DNA from: Calothrix sp. FI2-JRJ7
GTDB lineage: Bacteria > Cyanobacteriota > Cyanobacteriia > Cyanobacteriales > Nostocaceae
Reading direction: 5' to 3'
Length of the DNA stretch: 64,000 nt
Assembly (NCBI GenBank): GCA_019359675.1
Contig: JAHHGX010000071.1
Coordinates: 124,001-188,000 of the forward strand
Positions 1 through 9,247 of this stretch are shown here, piece by piece. Made by a program: the position numbers and the translations under genes. The notes under the pieces were generated by a model. The model did not search any database, was not told where the DNA came from, and saw nothing but the letters and a program-made list of their open reading frames with translations. Within the stretch, counting starts at the first letter, position 1. The number at the start of each line of letters is the position of its first letter.

Positions 1-43
1 TCCACCCTAATATTTAGTATGGCTAGTATGGCTACATAAAAGC

Positions 44-574
44 ATGACAAATAAATCTATTTTTATACCCTTATTGTTAAGCTTAGGCTTTTTAGGTGGA
101 TGTGGTGGATATCCACGTATATTAAGCTATCCTTTCGACCCAGGTGGCAGAGGTCTAAATAGTTTTGCATCAGAATTAAATCCTCAAATATCAAGTAGAT
201 ACATCGTTTTCACTAGCGACCGTAGAGGCAGTCAAGATGTATACATGTTTGATACTGCTACACGCTTCTTAATAGATTTACCCGGCTTAAATTCATTTGA
301 TACAATTACCTCACATCCCAGCGTTACAGAAAGCGGTCGCTACATCGTATTTGCCGCAAGTCGTCAAGGTAGGTCAGGTATATTTATTTACGATAGAGAA
401 ACACGACAATCACGCAATTTAACGACAAATTTGCAGGCAGAAGTTCGCAATCCTACTATTAGCGCAGATGGTAGTAGAGTTGCTTTCGAGACAACAGTAA
501 ACGGTCAGTGGGACATTTTGGTTTATGACCGAGCATCAGGACAACCCCTAAACATCCCCCAAGACCCAAGATAA
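44..574 (+). CDS. TolB-like beta-propeller lipoprotein
   Basis: Seen: a 176-residue protein with a lipoprotein signal (Lys4, hydrophobic run 6-17, lipobox Leu17-Gly-Gly-Cys20), so it is probably anchored to a membrane after cleavage before Cys20. Three TolB/WD40-like units follow at roughly residues 47-75, 92-120 and 135-165, each with the pattern Ile-Val-Phe-x-Ser or Val-Ala-Phe followed by Asp-Ile/Val-Tyr and an Asp-Arg turn. Family knowledge: such PD40 repeats form beta-propellers that bind proteins or peptides; this copy is much shorter than TolB, with only three repeats. It stands alone with no tol-pal genes beside it. No Shine-Dalgarno is obvious before the ATG. Exact role unknown. Confidence 0.75.
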   Translation: MTNKSIFIPLLLSLGFLGGCGGYPRILSYPFDPGGRGLNSFASELNPQISSRYIVFTSDRRGSQDVYMFDTATRFLIDLPGLNSFDTITSHPSVTESGRYIVFAASRQGRSGIFIYDRETRQSRNLTTNLQAEVRNPTISADGSRVAFETTVNGQWDILVYDRASGQPLNIPQDPR

Positions 575-584
575 AACATTCCTC

Positions 585-651
585 GTAAGGTGCGTGACGC
601 TACTAGTTCACTAGTTTTACTTCACGATTGTTATGGCGTTACGCACCCTAC
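585..651. repeat. Palindromic repeat family A, copy 1 (67 bp)
   Basis: Outer arms GGTGCGTGACGC and GGCGTTACGCACC face each other around a variable core. One of seven copies in this window (others at 12601, 29681, 41078, 44340, 45557, 55491). It lies between a plus gene and the sdhB end, and its right edge contains the sdhB TAG stop codon. Confidence 0.8.
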
Positions 652-1655
652 CTTTCTTCTTTCTTCACTGCCTCAATTAAAGAACGAACTTGTTGTGTTC
701 CTTCGGATGGCTCAAATTTGAGGGGAAATTTTCCACGCTTGAGCATTCGTAGTCCTAAAGGAGCAATACTCAATAAACCATTAAGGTCTTGAAATTGATT
801 CCCAACTACTTGTAACCCAAATTTACGCTCATCAATCCAACCACCATTTTTGACTAAATCAATTAAAACTTTACGGTGACGAATTGAGCGACCATCGCTT
901 TTTTGTTTCCGCTCTAGAATTTCTTGTTTAATTTTAGTGATTTGATCTAAAGGAGCAACATCCATTGGACAAACGGAGTTGCAATTATAACAACGAGTAC
1001 ACCCCCAAACACCTTTACTATCTTCGTTATAATTTTCTAACCGATTTTCTGTGTTGTTATCGCGTGAGTCTGCTACCATTCGATATGCTTTTGCCAGTGC
1101 ATGAGGCCCTACAAAATTTTGATTCACCTCGCGCGCATTACATTCCGAGTAACAGGCGCCACACATAATACAATTACCAGTTTGGTCAAGAAGTGCGCGT
1201 TCCGATGGTGTTTGTAAAAATTCACGTTCTGGTACTTGCCGTCCAGCAGTACTAACGTATGGCGCCACAGCTTCAAGATTGTCCCAAAAAGGGTTCATAT
1301 CAACTATTAAATCTTTAACAACAGGCATATTACCTAGAGGCGCCACTGTTAAAACTGGTTTACCCTCGTAGGTATTTTTTGTAGCTGTATTTTCATATGA
1401 TGATTTTAAGAACTCAATCTCGCTGCCAACATTTTCTTTACAAGCCAAAGCCGAACGTCCGTTGATTCGCATTGCACAACTACCGCAAATAGTGTTACGG
1501 CAATTCTTACGGAATGCTAGAGTTCCATCTTGCTCCCACTTAATTTTATTAAGGCAGTCGAGGATTGTATTTCCAGGCTCGGTTTCCACCAAATAATCCT
1601 GCACGGAAGGCTCGGAGTTAGGTTTTTGTCGAATAATTTTAAAGATAACTTCCAT
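648..1655 (-). CDS. sdhB: Succinate dehydrogenase/fumarate reductase iron-sulfur subunit
   Basis: Carries electrons from the flavoprotein subunit to quinone in succinate dehydrogenase at the membrane (TCA cycle and respiratory chain). Seen: N-terminal ferredoxin domain with the [2Fe-2S] set CRNTICGSC plus a distal Cys (about residues 52, 57, 60 and 72 from the chosen start), then two C-terminal cysteine clusters, CIMCGACYSEC and CTRCYNCNSVCP, for the [4Fe-4S] and [3Fe-4S] centres. Length, about 335 residues, suits the long cyanobacterial type. I chose the ATG at 1655; a GTG two codons upstream is the alternative. The TAG stop lies in the edge of a palindromic repeat. No sdhA is adjacent, as is common in cyanobacteria. 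Confidence 0.93.
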   Translation of the reverse strand: MEVIFKIIRQKPNSEPSVQDYLVETEPGNTILDCLNKIKWEQDGTLAFRKNCRNTICGSCAMRINGRSALACKENVGSEIEFLKSSYENTATKNTYEGKPVLTVAPLGNMPVVKDLIVDMNPFWDNLEAVAPYVSTAGRQVPEREFLQTPSERALLDQTGNCIMCGACYSECNAREVNQNFVGPHALAKAYRMVADSRDNNTENRLENYNEDSKGVWGCTRCYNCNSVCPMDVAPLDQITKIKQEILERKQKSDGRSIRHRKVLIDLVKNGGWIDERKFGLQVVGNQFQDLNGLLSIAPLGLRMLKRGKFPLKFEPSEGTQQVRSLIEAVKKEER

Positions 1656-1661
1656 ATACAC

Positions 1662-3048
1662 AAATCCTATATATCGTATTTAACTCGGTTAATATCTATT
1701 ACGCACCGCAGTGGCTATTATTCTCACTCAACATCATCAATCCCTGCTCTTTAGTACTGAAGAACCGCAAATGTCTTGATTACAGCACACTTAAGATGAA
1801 AGTTAGGTGCTGAAGAATCTTGCCCAACAAGCGCGCGGACTACAACACTCTGCTCGTAATAAAAGTTCACTTCTATGCCTCCAATTGGTTTGAACATCTT
1901 CCAAGTATAACCATTAAATCTAAATCCATATGCTCAGAATCTGATTCAATTACATAACCGTAATATCCAAGACACTACAAGTTTATAAGAGTTGCTTGGG
2001 CTTACACAGGCAATATTAAGCAGCCATAACAAGCAGATCAACCTCTCCATACCCATAACTCACGTAAAGTCTCCAATATGTAAATATGTTCAAACACGTA
2101 TTTGACACGAACATCAACACTGACCCGTGAGGTTGTAGTTGTTGGATATATAGAATTGTTAAATTGTCTTGCCTCCAAGTCAACATCTCAACCAATACCC
2201 AAGAATTTAGCCTTCGCTGATTCTCATGTTGCCGAAATATGTAAGGCATCGGATGGTGAATTTTGATTTCTTGAGTAGCCAATACTCACCCTAAAGGTAG
2301 AAATTTATATATAAAGTGTATCGTAAATTTAATTCTAAATTAAATAAATATTTTGCTATTATTAGTCCATGCTAGTATTTAATATAAAATAACGGAGTGA
2401 CAAATCGAGTGTAAATCGCCCTGACTGTGCGAATATTACCGCTTTGTTTATTCGTAATTGTAAAGACGTGAAAATATCGTCTTTACATGTACGAGAAAAA
2501 GGTGTATAACCTCAATACCCTCGATATATACTATGCACTGTTCGTTCTTGAAGTGAGTTAATGAATGCGCGCATTCTAAGACTTGTTTCTCGATTTGGGT
2601 AAGTGCAGTCGTTAAAAGCCTGTTCCATGTGCAAGTCTATAACATAGCTGTTATAGAACATGAGCAGGTATCGAATCTTGATGAGCCAAATTTTCCTGAA
2701 TGTAATTCTGGAACTTAGCGCTCCCCTCCTCACAATCTTTCAGCCACCGATTTTACCTTTGTTGGCTTGAAGTCAAATTGCCACATCAATGCCAGTCGTA
2801 GAAAAGAATTCTCTGACCGATGGCGAATGATGGTTACAAATGCCGTAATATTACCGCGTTTCAAACCTGCTGATATTTTTGAACTCTTTTTGTGTAAGGG
2901 AAACCTTCAGAGCAGAAAGTCTCAAAGTTCTTCATAAGCAGGAATCCGCCGTAAGCCTTGGATATGGGCCGCCGTGCAAATTAAAATTGGCTCAATATGT
3001 GGTATTCCATTACCCAGTTAAAACGTTTGGAGACCTTTATAGGATAAT
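1662..3048. other. Long stretch without an intact gene
   Basis: About 1.4 kb between divergent sdhB and cyAbrB. Only short, frame-broken minus-strand coding-like pieces are visible (1751-1965, 2040-2282, 2512-2860). No tRNA, insertion-sequence ends or CRISPR were seen. The part nearest 3058 presumably holds the cyAbrB promoter, which I could not pinpoint. Confidence 0.5.
1751..2282 (-). pseudogene. Decayed coding remnants, unrecognised
   Basis: On the minus strand, one reading piece at 1751-1930 starts YGFRFNGYTWKMFKP and runs about 55 residues to a stop; a second piece in another frame covers about 1930-1965; a third, at about 2040-2190, begins DVDLEARQFNNS. They lie in different frames, separated by stops, with natural-looking residue composition. 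This suggests an old gene broken by frameshifts. I do not recognise the family and chance open frames cannot be excluded. Confidence 0.25.
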
Positions 3049-3057
3049 TTGAATCGA

Positions 3058-3507
3058 ATGAGTGAAACAGCTACCGCGCCATTAACCGGAAAAGCCCTGC
3101 TTGCTAAAGTCAAAGAACTTTCAACTTTACCAAGACGAGAAAGAGCTAAACAATGTGGTTATTACACCACTACTAAAGGTGGTCAAGTACGAGTTAACTT
3201 GACTGATTTTTACGACGCTTTGCTATCGGCTCGAGGAATTCCTTTGAGTCCAGAATCTCCCAAAGATGGTCGTGGTCGTGAACCTACGTACCGTGTTAGT
3301 GTCCATCAAAACGGTCAAATTGTTATTGGTGCAACATATACCAAAGCAATGGGTTTAGAGCCTGGTGATGAGTTTGAAATTAAGCTTGGATACAAACATA
3401 TTCATCTGATTCAAGTTGACGGCGATAAAAAGAGTTCCCAGTTAGAGGACTCAGATATCGACGACGAAGATGAAGATGAAGATGAAGATGAAGATGACGA
3501 AGAGTAA
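3058..3507 (+). CDS. cyAbrB-family transcriptional regulator with acidic tail
   Basis: Cyanobacterial AbrB-like DNA-binding regulator; members (CalA/CalB, Sll0359/Sll0822) act globally on carbon-nitrogen balance, hydrogenase and heterocyst genes. Seen: the family's N-terminal segment LTGKALLAKVKELS, the CGYYT motif, then the AbrB fold at about residues 78-118 with REPTYRVSVHQNGQIVIG. The ATG at 3058 gives the usual family start; an in-frame TTG at 3049 sits closer behind an AGGA and is the alternative. Odd: the last 23 residues are almost all Asp and Glu, encoded partly by a GAAGAT-type hexanucleotide repeat (3466-3500). I cannot decide between the two known paralogue groups. A terminator-like hairpin follows at 3684. 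Confidence 0.9.
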   Translation: MSETATAPLTGKALLAKVKELSTLPRRERAKQCGYYTTTKGGQVRVNLTDFYDALLSARGIPLSPESPKDGRGREPTYRVSVHQNGQIVIGATYTKAMGLEPGDEFEIKLGYKHIHLIQVDGDKKSSQLEDSDIDDEDEDEDEDEDDEE

Positions 3508-3683
3508 ATTTTCAGCAATAGAGTTAATCAACTAGTTTTAACCACAGGCTTACAAACTGTATCGTGTTATAAACGGCACTCTATTGCCGAAATTTTCCCT
3601 ATCTTAAATTTAGCCGATTGATACATTCCCGACACATTACTACGCACGTTGGGAATGAATGCAAAAAATTCAATGTTACTTTT

Positions 3684-3718
3684 AGCAGCTAGAGTCATAT
3701 CTGGCTGCTTTGATTTTT
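3684..3718 (+). terminator. Intrinsic terminator downstream of cyAbrB
   Basis: AGCAGCTAGA and TCTGGCTGCT form a 10-bp stem with one G-U pair around a six-base loop, followed by TTTGATTTTT. It lies 177 bases after the cyAbrB stop, so the transcript may have a long 3' end. Confidence 0.6.
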
Positions 3719-3831
3719 GCTCTTACTTAATCCCAAATATTCTTTCTAAAAATAAAAATAAATAAAATTAATTATAAATAATCACATTGCATCTAGCTTT
3801 TTATTAACACTCTAATATCAAGTTAATACAC

Positions 3832-3852
3832 GTAGGTTGGGTGCAACCCAAC
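3832..3852. repeat. Palindromic repeat family D (GTAGGTTGGGT)
   Basis: Short inverted repeat GTAGGTTGGGT / ACCCAAC just beyond the end of the minus-strand reductase gene. Related copies lie at 20359, 46088 and 54561, with partial ones at 9049 and 43625. The stretch 3508-3831 otherwise holds only the terminator at 3684. Confidence 0.55.
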
Positions 3853-3871
3853 CCCAAAAACTAGAAATTTT

Positions 3872-4993
3872 TTAACTACCACTAAAAGGAGTTAAACGTT
3901 TAATAGCACGACCAGCAACATCTCTATAACGTAGTTGTCCGCAAAGAATTTTGCCCATCAATTGTGGACCACTTGGACGTTTAACACCTAGGTTATACCC
4001 AACGTGAGGCAGACGGTAAAAAAGACTTGCTATTTTTGAAGCCCACGCCATATCGGCGCCCCATTCAGAATTCATAATGTTAGAGTAATTTTCTAGTGCG
4101 TTGATATCACCACTAAGAGCATCATCAATAGCATCACTAGCTTTTAGTCCGCTAAAAATTGACGGACGAATACCTTCAGCAGTCATTGGGTCAACAACAC
4201 AAGCAGCTTCACCAGCTAAAACAGCATTAGTCGTGTGAAGATTTTGTTCACCGTTCCATAAGCACAGAGCATGACCATACTGTTTACATGTACTGACATT
4301 TAAATTAAAGCTCTTGCCATATTCGTCAACGATTTTTTTAAAGTTCTGTGCTTGCCCACCAATAAAAGTGCCGACACCAATCGAATAACCATCAGCTTTC
4401 GGAAAATTCCACGCATACCCGTTTTTAACAATGCCAAATTCCAGGTCTATGACATTTTTTCTTTCAACAATAGCAGGCGCCTCAGCTTCTAAAGCCCCAG
4501 CTAGACGACGTAACCTATCTTTAAAACCAAGCCATTTTGCCATTGGCCCAAAGGCACCATCAGCAGCGATAATATAGCGACCCTGGAAACATCCATTTTT
4601 AGTATTAACTTCCCAGTAATTGCTTTTAAATTCAATACCCGTTACTTCGGTGTTATCGCGTAGTTCGGTGCCTTGCTTTTGAGCCTGCTGAATAATAAAA
4701 TGGTCGAATACATCACGGCGAACTAACCATACTGGCTCTGGTGTTTGTAACTCAACCTCAACAACATCCTCCATTTTCCAAGTACAGCGAATAGTATCAG
4801 CTTTAACCGAAATCGCTGGACTAAAATCAAAGTCAAACCATTCAGCGATCTGAGGAGATACTCCACCACCACAAGGTTTATACCGTGGTAAAGATTCTTT
4901 TTCTATAACTAATACCGAACGTCCCCGCTTGCTCAAATGATACGCAGCAGTTCCACCCGCAGGTCCTGCGCCGACGATTATACAGTCATACAT
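3872..4993 (-). CDS. Geranylgeranyl-reductase-family FAD-dependent oxidoreductase
   Basis: Seen: Rossmann FAD-binding start YDCIIVGAGPAGGTAAYHL (Gly8, Gly10, Gly13), an acidic residue ending the second strand (VIEKES), the substrate-side motif RYKPCGGGVS, and a second FAD motif GEAACVVDPMTAEGIRPS near residue 260. Family knowledge: this is the layout of geranylgeranyl reductases, which use NAD(P)H to saturate prenyl chains of chlorophyll, tocopherol or lipids. At 373 residues it is shorter than typical ChlP (about 405), so I do not call it chlP; it is more likely one of the uncharacterised cyanobacterial paralogues. It is downstream of frr on the same strand with a 150-base gap. Confidence 0.82.
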   Translation of the reverse strand: MYDCIIVGAGPAGGTAAYHLSKRGRSVLVIEKESLPRYKPCGGGVSPQIAEWFDFDFSPAISVKADTIRCTWKMEDVVEVELQTPEPVWLVRRDVFDHFIIQQAQKQGTELRDNTEVTGIEFKSNYWEVNTKNGCFQGRYIIAADGAFGPMAKWLGFKDRLRRLAGALEAEAPAIVERKNVIDLEFGIVKNGYAWNFPKADGYSIGVGTFIGGQAQNFKKIVDEYGKSFNLNVSTCKQYGHALCLWNGEQNLHTTNAVLAGEAACVVDPMTAEGIRPSIFSGLKASDAIDDALSGDINALENYSNIMNSEWGADMAWASKIASLFYRLPHVGYNLGVKRPSGPQLMGKILCGQLRYRDVAGRAIKRLTPFSGS

Positions 4994-5145
4994 AAAATTT
5001 TATACCTACCTGAATAAAGCCTTATCAATAGAAAGTAAAGCTTAAAAAGGGGTAAGAGGATAAAAGCAAAGGAACAAACACCCTTCACCCTTCTCCTTTT
5101 ACCCCGTCCAACAGCCCAAAGTATTAACGAATAACCGAGTTAGAG

Positions 5146-5694
5146 CTAGACAGTAGTAATGTCTTTTTCTTTCTCCGCCAGTAAATCGTTAATTCTAGCA
5201 GTATATTTGTCTGTTAGTTTTTGCAGTTTGTCTTGTAAATCGCGAGATTCATCCTCAGATATTTCTGATGCCTTTTCCTGCTTACGAATCAACTCAACGC
5301 CATCACGACGAATGTTACGAATTGCAACGCGCCCTTCTTCGGCATATTTAGCTGCAATTTTGACAAATTCTTTCCGCCGTTCGGTCGTTAATTGCGGAAT
5401 ATTCAGGCGAATCACAGAACCATCGTTACTGGGCGTTAAACCCACATCCGACAGTGAAATTGCCTTTTCGATGAGAGTTAGTGTGTTTCTATCGTAAGGC
5501 TGAATTAAAATAGTTGTCGCATCTGGAGTACTAATGTTCGCAAGCGATTTCAAAGATGTAGGCGTACCGTAATACTCTACAGAAATTCTGTCGAGTAAAC
5601 TTGAATTCGCGCGCCCAGTGCGAATAGTATTGAAAGACCGTAGCGTAGATTCAACGGTCTTTTGCATGGTACTCTCAGCGTCAGCTAACTTCAC
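5146..5694 (-). CDS. frr: Ribosome recycling factor
   Basis: Releases ribosomes from mRNA after termination together with EF-G. Seen: the full family run from [15 protein letters not shown] through the [15 protein letters not shown] signature and [14 protein letters not shown] to the C-terminal helix ending in LLAEKEKDI. The start is the GTG at 5694: it gives 182 residues, the usual length, and has GGGAGG seven bases before it. A longer frame to 5733 exists but would lie inside pyrH. The gene overlaps the pyrH stop by 14 bases, so translation is probably coupled. pyrH-frr is a conserved order. Confidence 0.95.
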   Translation of the reverse strand: MKLADAESTMQKTVESTLRSFNTIRTGRANSSLLDRISVEYYGTPTSLKSLANISTPDATTILIQPYDRNTLTLIEKAISLSDVGLTPSNDGSVIRLNIPQLTTERRKEFVKIAAKYAEEGRVAIRNIRRDGVELIRKQEKASEISEDESRDLQDKLQKLTDKYTARINDLLAEKEKDITTV

Positions 5695-6409
5695 AAGAAC
5701 CTCCCACAAGCGTTCCAATCGATTCTCCCACAACTGCGCGGTAAATATTACCGCTAGTGGTTAGATCAAAGACGAGAATCGGAATATTATTCTCCTTACA
5801 TAAGGCTATCGCGGTACTGTCCATTACTCGCAAATCTTTTGCCAAAACGTGAGAATAAGTCAAAGTCTTATAGCGTTTGGCGTCAGGTACTTTCATTGGG
5901 TCAGCATCATAAATACCATCTACTTTTGTAGCCTTGAAAATGACTTCTGCCTCAATTTCAGCCGCGCGTAGTGCCGCAGCAGTGTCGGTGGTAAAAAATG
6001 GGTTTCCAGAACCGGCGCCAAAAATAACCACCCGTCCTTTTTCAAGATGACGGATGGCGCGACGACGAATATAAGGTTCTGCAAGTTCTTGCATGGCAAT
6101 AGCGGTTAAAACTCGTGTCTGTACTCCTATACGTTCAAGGGAGTCTTGGAGTGTCATGGCGTTCATTACCGTGGCAATCATGCCAATGTAGTCAGCGGTT
6201 GCTCTGTCCATTCCTGCCGACGCGGCTTTGACACCTCTAAATATATTGCCCCCCCCTACGACAATAGCGAGTTGAACACCTGTGGCTACTACCTCTGCTA
6301 CTTCTTGTCCTATGTTCTTGACCACTTCGGGGTCAATTCCATAACCCATGTTGCCCATTAGGGCTTCACCGCTCAGTTTAAGTAAAACCCGTCGGTAATG
6401 TGTACCCAT
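5681..6409 (-). CDS. pyrH: Uridylate kinase
   Basis: Phosphorylates UMP to UDP with ATP in pyrimidine nucleotide synthesis, as a cytoplasmic hexamer. Seen: amino-acid-kinase fold with [14 protein letters not shown] at the start, the glycine motif [11 protein letters not shown], the [16 protein letters not shown] helix and the GTGNPFF-like region [15 protein letters not shown]. The ATG at 6409 (MGTHYRR) gives 242 residues, the normal length; upstream codons to 6499 in the open frame look like leader sequence. No good Shine-Dalgarno is visible. The last 14 bases overlap frr. Confidence 0.95.
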   Translation of the reverse strand: MGTHYRRVLLKLSGEALMGNMGYGIDPEVVKNIGQEVAEVVATGVQLAIVVGGGNIFRGVKAASAGMDRATADYIGMIATVMNAMTLQDSLERIGVQTRVLTAIAMQELAEPYIRRRAIRHLEKGRVVIFGAGSGNPFFTTDTAAALRAAEIEAEVIFKATKVDGIYDADPMKVPDAKRYKTLTYSHVLAKDLRVMDSTAIALCKENNIPILVFDLTTSGNIYRAVVGESIGTLVGGSCEVS

Positions 6410-6502
6410 GAAGTTTCGTTTTATTTCAAAGAAAAAAAGTTGTAATTTCCTCCAATTTAAGATAGCAGTATGACGACAATATGTCTCTACTTGTGACAAA
6501 TT

Positions 6503-7057
6503 TTAGTCACGCCAAATAATTTTTGTGCCGATTGGCTCAGTTTCTGTAATATCTATATTATTGTTACCAAACAGTGACGCTATAGCACTTCTAAGATATC
6601 GTACCTGCACTGCTTCCGGGTTTTCCGGGTTGTCGTCTATTTGCCCACGATATCGTACTCTTCCTTCAGAATCTATTAAAAAACACATTGGCGTAGTCAT
6701 GGCGCCAAAACTGCGGGTTACATCTTGCGTTGAGTCCCATAGGTAGGGAAAGTTAAGTTCATGCTTCTGGGCAAAACCTTTCATCCGGTCAAAACTTTCT
6801 ACTAAGTCTTGGTTAGCAGCGCTGCCATTTACGCCAATTAGCGTAAACCCAAAGCTTGAAAACTCTTGTTGAATTTGTTTCAACCGTTCCAGGTAATGTC
6901 CAACATAAGGGCAGTAGTTGCACATCAAAACGACGCCAACTGCGTAGAACTTTTCGAGATAACGACTGAGATGATGAACCTGCCCGTCAATACCTGGCAG
7001 TTCAAAATCTGGTGCGTAGCTTCCTATCGGAGTATCAGTTGTTAAGCGCGTTTTCAT
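6503..7057 (-). CDS. Thioredoxin-like redoxin (AhpC/TSA-type fold)
   Basis: Seen: a single thioredoxin-fold domain of 184 residues with PDFELPGIDG near residue 16, an active-site Cys46-Asn-Tyr-Cys49-Pro motif after a hydrophobic strand, the cis-Pro region MTTPMCFLIDSEGRVRYRG, and a C-terminal YLRSAI helix. No signal peptide, so probably cytoplasmic. Family knowledge: this type is annotated as thioredoxin family protein or peroxiredoxin-like; the CXXC fits thiol-disulfide exchange, and the substrate is unknown. It lies 94 bases upstream of pyrH on the same strand and could share its transcript. Confidence 0.85.
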   Translation of the reverse strand: MKTRLTTDTPIGSYAPDFELPGIDGQVHHLSRYLEKFYAVGVVLMCNYCPYVGHYLERLKQIQQEFSSFGFTLIGVNGSAANQDLVESFDRMKGFAQKHELNFPYLWDSTQDVTRSFGAMTTPMCFLIDSEGRVRYRGQIDDNPENPEAVQVRYLRSAIASLFGNNNIDITETEPIGTKIIWRD

Positions 7058-7381
7058 TTTCCCCTGGCTTCAAGGAACTAGGAACAAAAATTTGGTTTAA
7101 TGAACATGTCATGCGACCGCATCGAACCGCTTTTTGGTGTAAATGCTTGATATTCGACCATTCTATAAACGTATCTACGCCACCGTACATTGTGAAACTA
7201 CTGAAATTATCCTTTCTCGGATTTATTCTAATTTGTGAAAATTAAGTCTTAAAATATTGTTAACTTATGCCACGGTGCCTGTGAGCGATCAGGGAGGAGA
7301 TGCTCTACTTTGAGATTCATCACTCGACATCCGTTGGCACACCCCAATCGTCAAAAACACATACTATCTCCGGAATAATCT
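7058..7381. other. Intergenic region between divergent genes
   Basis: A 324-base gap between the redoxin (minus) and the GH57 gene (plus). It must hold both promoters. I see no convincing -10/-35 pair, riboswitch or small gene; a GGGAGGAG run at about 7290 is too far from the ATG at 7382 to be its ribosome site. Confidence 0.4.
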
Positions 7382-8971
7382 ATGTCAATCGGCTATGTTG
7401 CGCTCGTTCTCCACGCACACCTGCCCTTCGTTCGTCACCCAGAAAGTGACTACGTGCTAGAAGAGGAATGGCTGTATGAAGCAATTACAGAAACATACGT
7501 ACCTTTATTAAAAGTATTTGAAGGGTTAAAGCGGGACGGGATTGACTTTAAAATTACGATGAGCATGACACCACCCTTGGTGTCAATGTTACGTGACCCT
7601 TTATTACAAGAACGTTACGATGCCCATTTAGCGCAGCTAGAAGAGCTTATCGAGTTAGAAATCGAGCATAACGCCCACAACGGTCATATAAAATATCTCG
7701 GAGAACATTACGCCAAAGAATTTAGTGAAACACGTCTTATTTGGGAGCGTCATCAAGGAGACTTAGTAACCGCGTTCAAAGAATTTCAAGACTCAGGCAA
7801 CCTAGAAATTATTACTTGCGGCGCCACTCACGGATATCTACCATTAATGAAAATGTACCCCCAAGCAGTGTGGGCACAACTTCAAGTCGCATGTGAACAC
7901 TACGAAGAAACATTTGGACAACCACCAAGAGGAATTTGGTTGCCAGAATGTGCGTACTACGAAGGTTTAGAGCGAATGCTCGCCGACGTTGGCTTGCGTT
8001 ACTTCCTAATCGACGGACACGGCATTTTATACGCACGTCCACGTCCCCGATATGGTACCTATGCACCAATATTTACCGAAACAGGGGTAGCAGCATTCGG
8101 TCGTGACCACGAATCATCGCAACAAGTTTGGTCTTCCGAAGTAGGTTATCCAGGCGCCGCAGAATACCGCGAATTTTATAAAGACCTAGGATGGGAAGCG
8201 GAATATGAGTACATCAAGCCGTATATAATGCCCAACGGTCAACGTAAAAATACTGGAATTAAATATCATAAAATTACAGGACGTGGACTAGGGCTATCGG
8301 ATAAAGCTTTATATGACCCTTACTGGGCAAGAGAAAAAGCCGCAGAACACGCCGCCAACTTTATGTATAACCGTGAACGGCAAACAGAGCATTTACACGG
8401 AATAATGGGGCGCCCGCCAATAATAGTTTCACCCTACGACGCCGAACTATTTGGTCACTGGTGGTACGAAGGCCCCTGGTTTATAGATTACCTATTCCGT
8501 AAATCATGGTACGACCAACAAACCTATAAAATGACACACCTCGCTGACTACTTGCGTGCAGAACCGTCACAACAAGTTTGTCGTCCCTCACAATCAAGCT
8601 GGGGTTACAAAGGCTTTCACGAATATTGGTTAAACGAAACCAATGCGTGGATTTACCCCCATCTCCATAAAACAGCCGAACGCATGATAGAAATATCAAC
8701 AATAGAACCAGAAGACGAACTTCAATGGCGCGCACTCAACCAAGCTGCACGCGAATTACTCTTAGCACAATCATCCGACTGGGCATTTATCATGCGAACC
8801 GGAACAATGGTACCCTACGCAGTAAGAAGAACACGTTCTCACGTTATGCGCTTCAACAAACTATATGAAGACATAAAAATTGGCAAAATAGACAGCGGTT
8901 GGCTAGAAAAAGTTGAACTAATGGACAACATCTTCCCCAATATCAACTACCGCACCTACCGCCCACTATAA
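7382..8971 (+). CDS. GH57 family glucan enzyme (branching-enzyme type)
   Basis: Seen: 529 residues starting YVALVLHAHLPFVRHPE, the first GH57 motif; WLPECAYYEG with the likely catalytic Glu near residue 183; SPYDAELFGHWWYEGP with the likely catalytic Asp near 354; and a C-terminal helical domain of DUF1957 type. Family knowledge: this arrangement matches GH57 1,4-alpha-glucan branching enzymes of about 525 residues, which introduce alpha-1,6 branches in glycogen, although several cyanobacterial homologues are only weakly active or untested. Cytoplasmic, no signal peptide. Standing alone, it is not in a glycogen operon here. Confidence 0.88.
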   Translation: MSIGYVALVLHAHLPFVRHPESDYVLEEEWLYEAITETYVPLLKVFEGLKRDGIDFKITMSMTPPLVSMLRDPLLQERYDAHLAQLEELIELEIEHNAHNGHIKYLGEHYAKEFSETRLIWERHQGDLVTAFKEFQDSGNLEIITCGATHGYLPLMKMYPQAVWAQLQVACEHYEETFGQPPRGIWLPECAYYEGLERMLADVGLRYFLIDGHGILYARPRPRYGTYAPIFTETGVAAFGRDHESSQQVWSSEVGYPGAAEYREFYKDLGWEAEYEYIKPYIMPNGQRKNTGIKYHKITGRGLGLSDKALYDPYWAREKAAEHAANFMYNRERQTEHLHGIMGRPPIIVSPYDAELFGHWWYEGPWFIDYLFRKSWYDQQTYKMTHLADYLRAEPSQQVCRPSQSSWGYKGFHEYWLNETNAWIYPHLHKTAERMIEISTIEPEDELQWRALNQAARELLLAQSSDWAFIMRTGTMVPYAVRRTRSHVMRFNKLYEDIKIGKIDSGWLEKVELMDNIFPNINYRTYRPL

Positions 8972-8980
8972 CCTCTTGTA

Positions 8981-9004
8981 GCACAGGCCTGCATGCGCCT
9001 GTGC
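8981..9004 (+). terminator. Hairpin after the GH57 gene, possible terminator
   Basis: GCACAGGC and GCCTGTGC form an eight-bp GC-rich stem 10 bases after the stop codon. There is no following T-run, so termination activity is doubtful; it may be only a processing or stability hairpin. Confidence 0.35.
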
Positions 9005-9247
9005 AGTCACATAATTCTCCTTACTATACAAACACAAACAATTTCCAGGTTAGGCTCACTACGTCGTGGAACCCAACAAACCTTACAAGTATTAGGTCAA
9101 TGCATCTTTTCGCACTGACTTATGTACATTTCTAATTTCATAAGTTATAACTGACACACAACATACTCAAACTTCAGCTAGTTATATTCCTTTCTAGCTG
9201 AATTTGTCATGCGACTACTTTGAATAAAACTTAAAAGGAGAGTAAAT

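Noticed and set aside
8981-9004. Strong terminator after the GH57 gene
   Set aside because: Stem is good but no T-run follows; kept only as a weak call.
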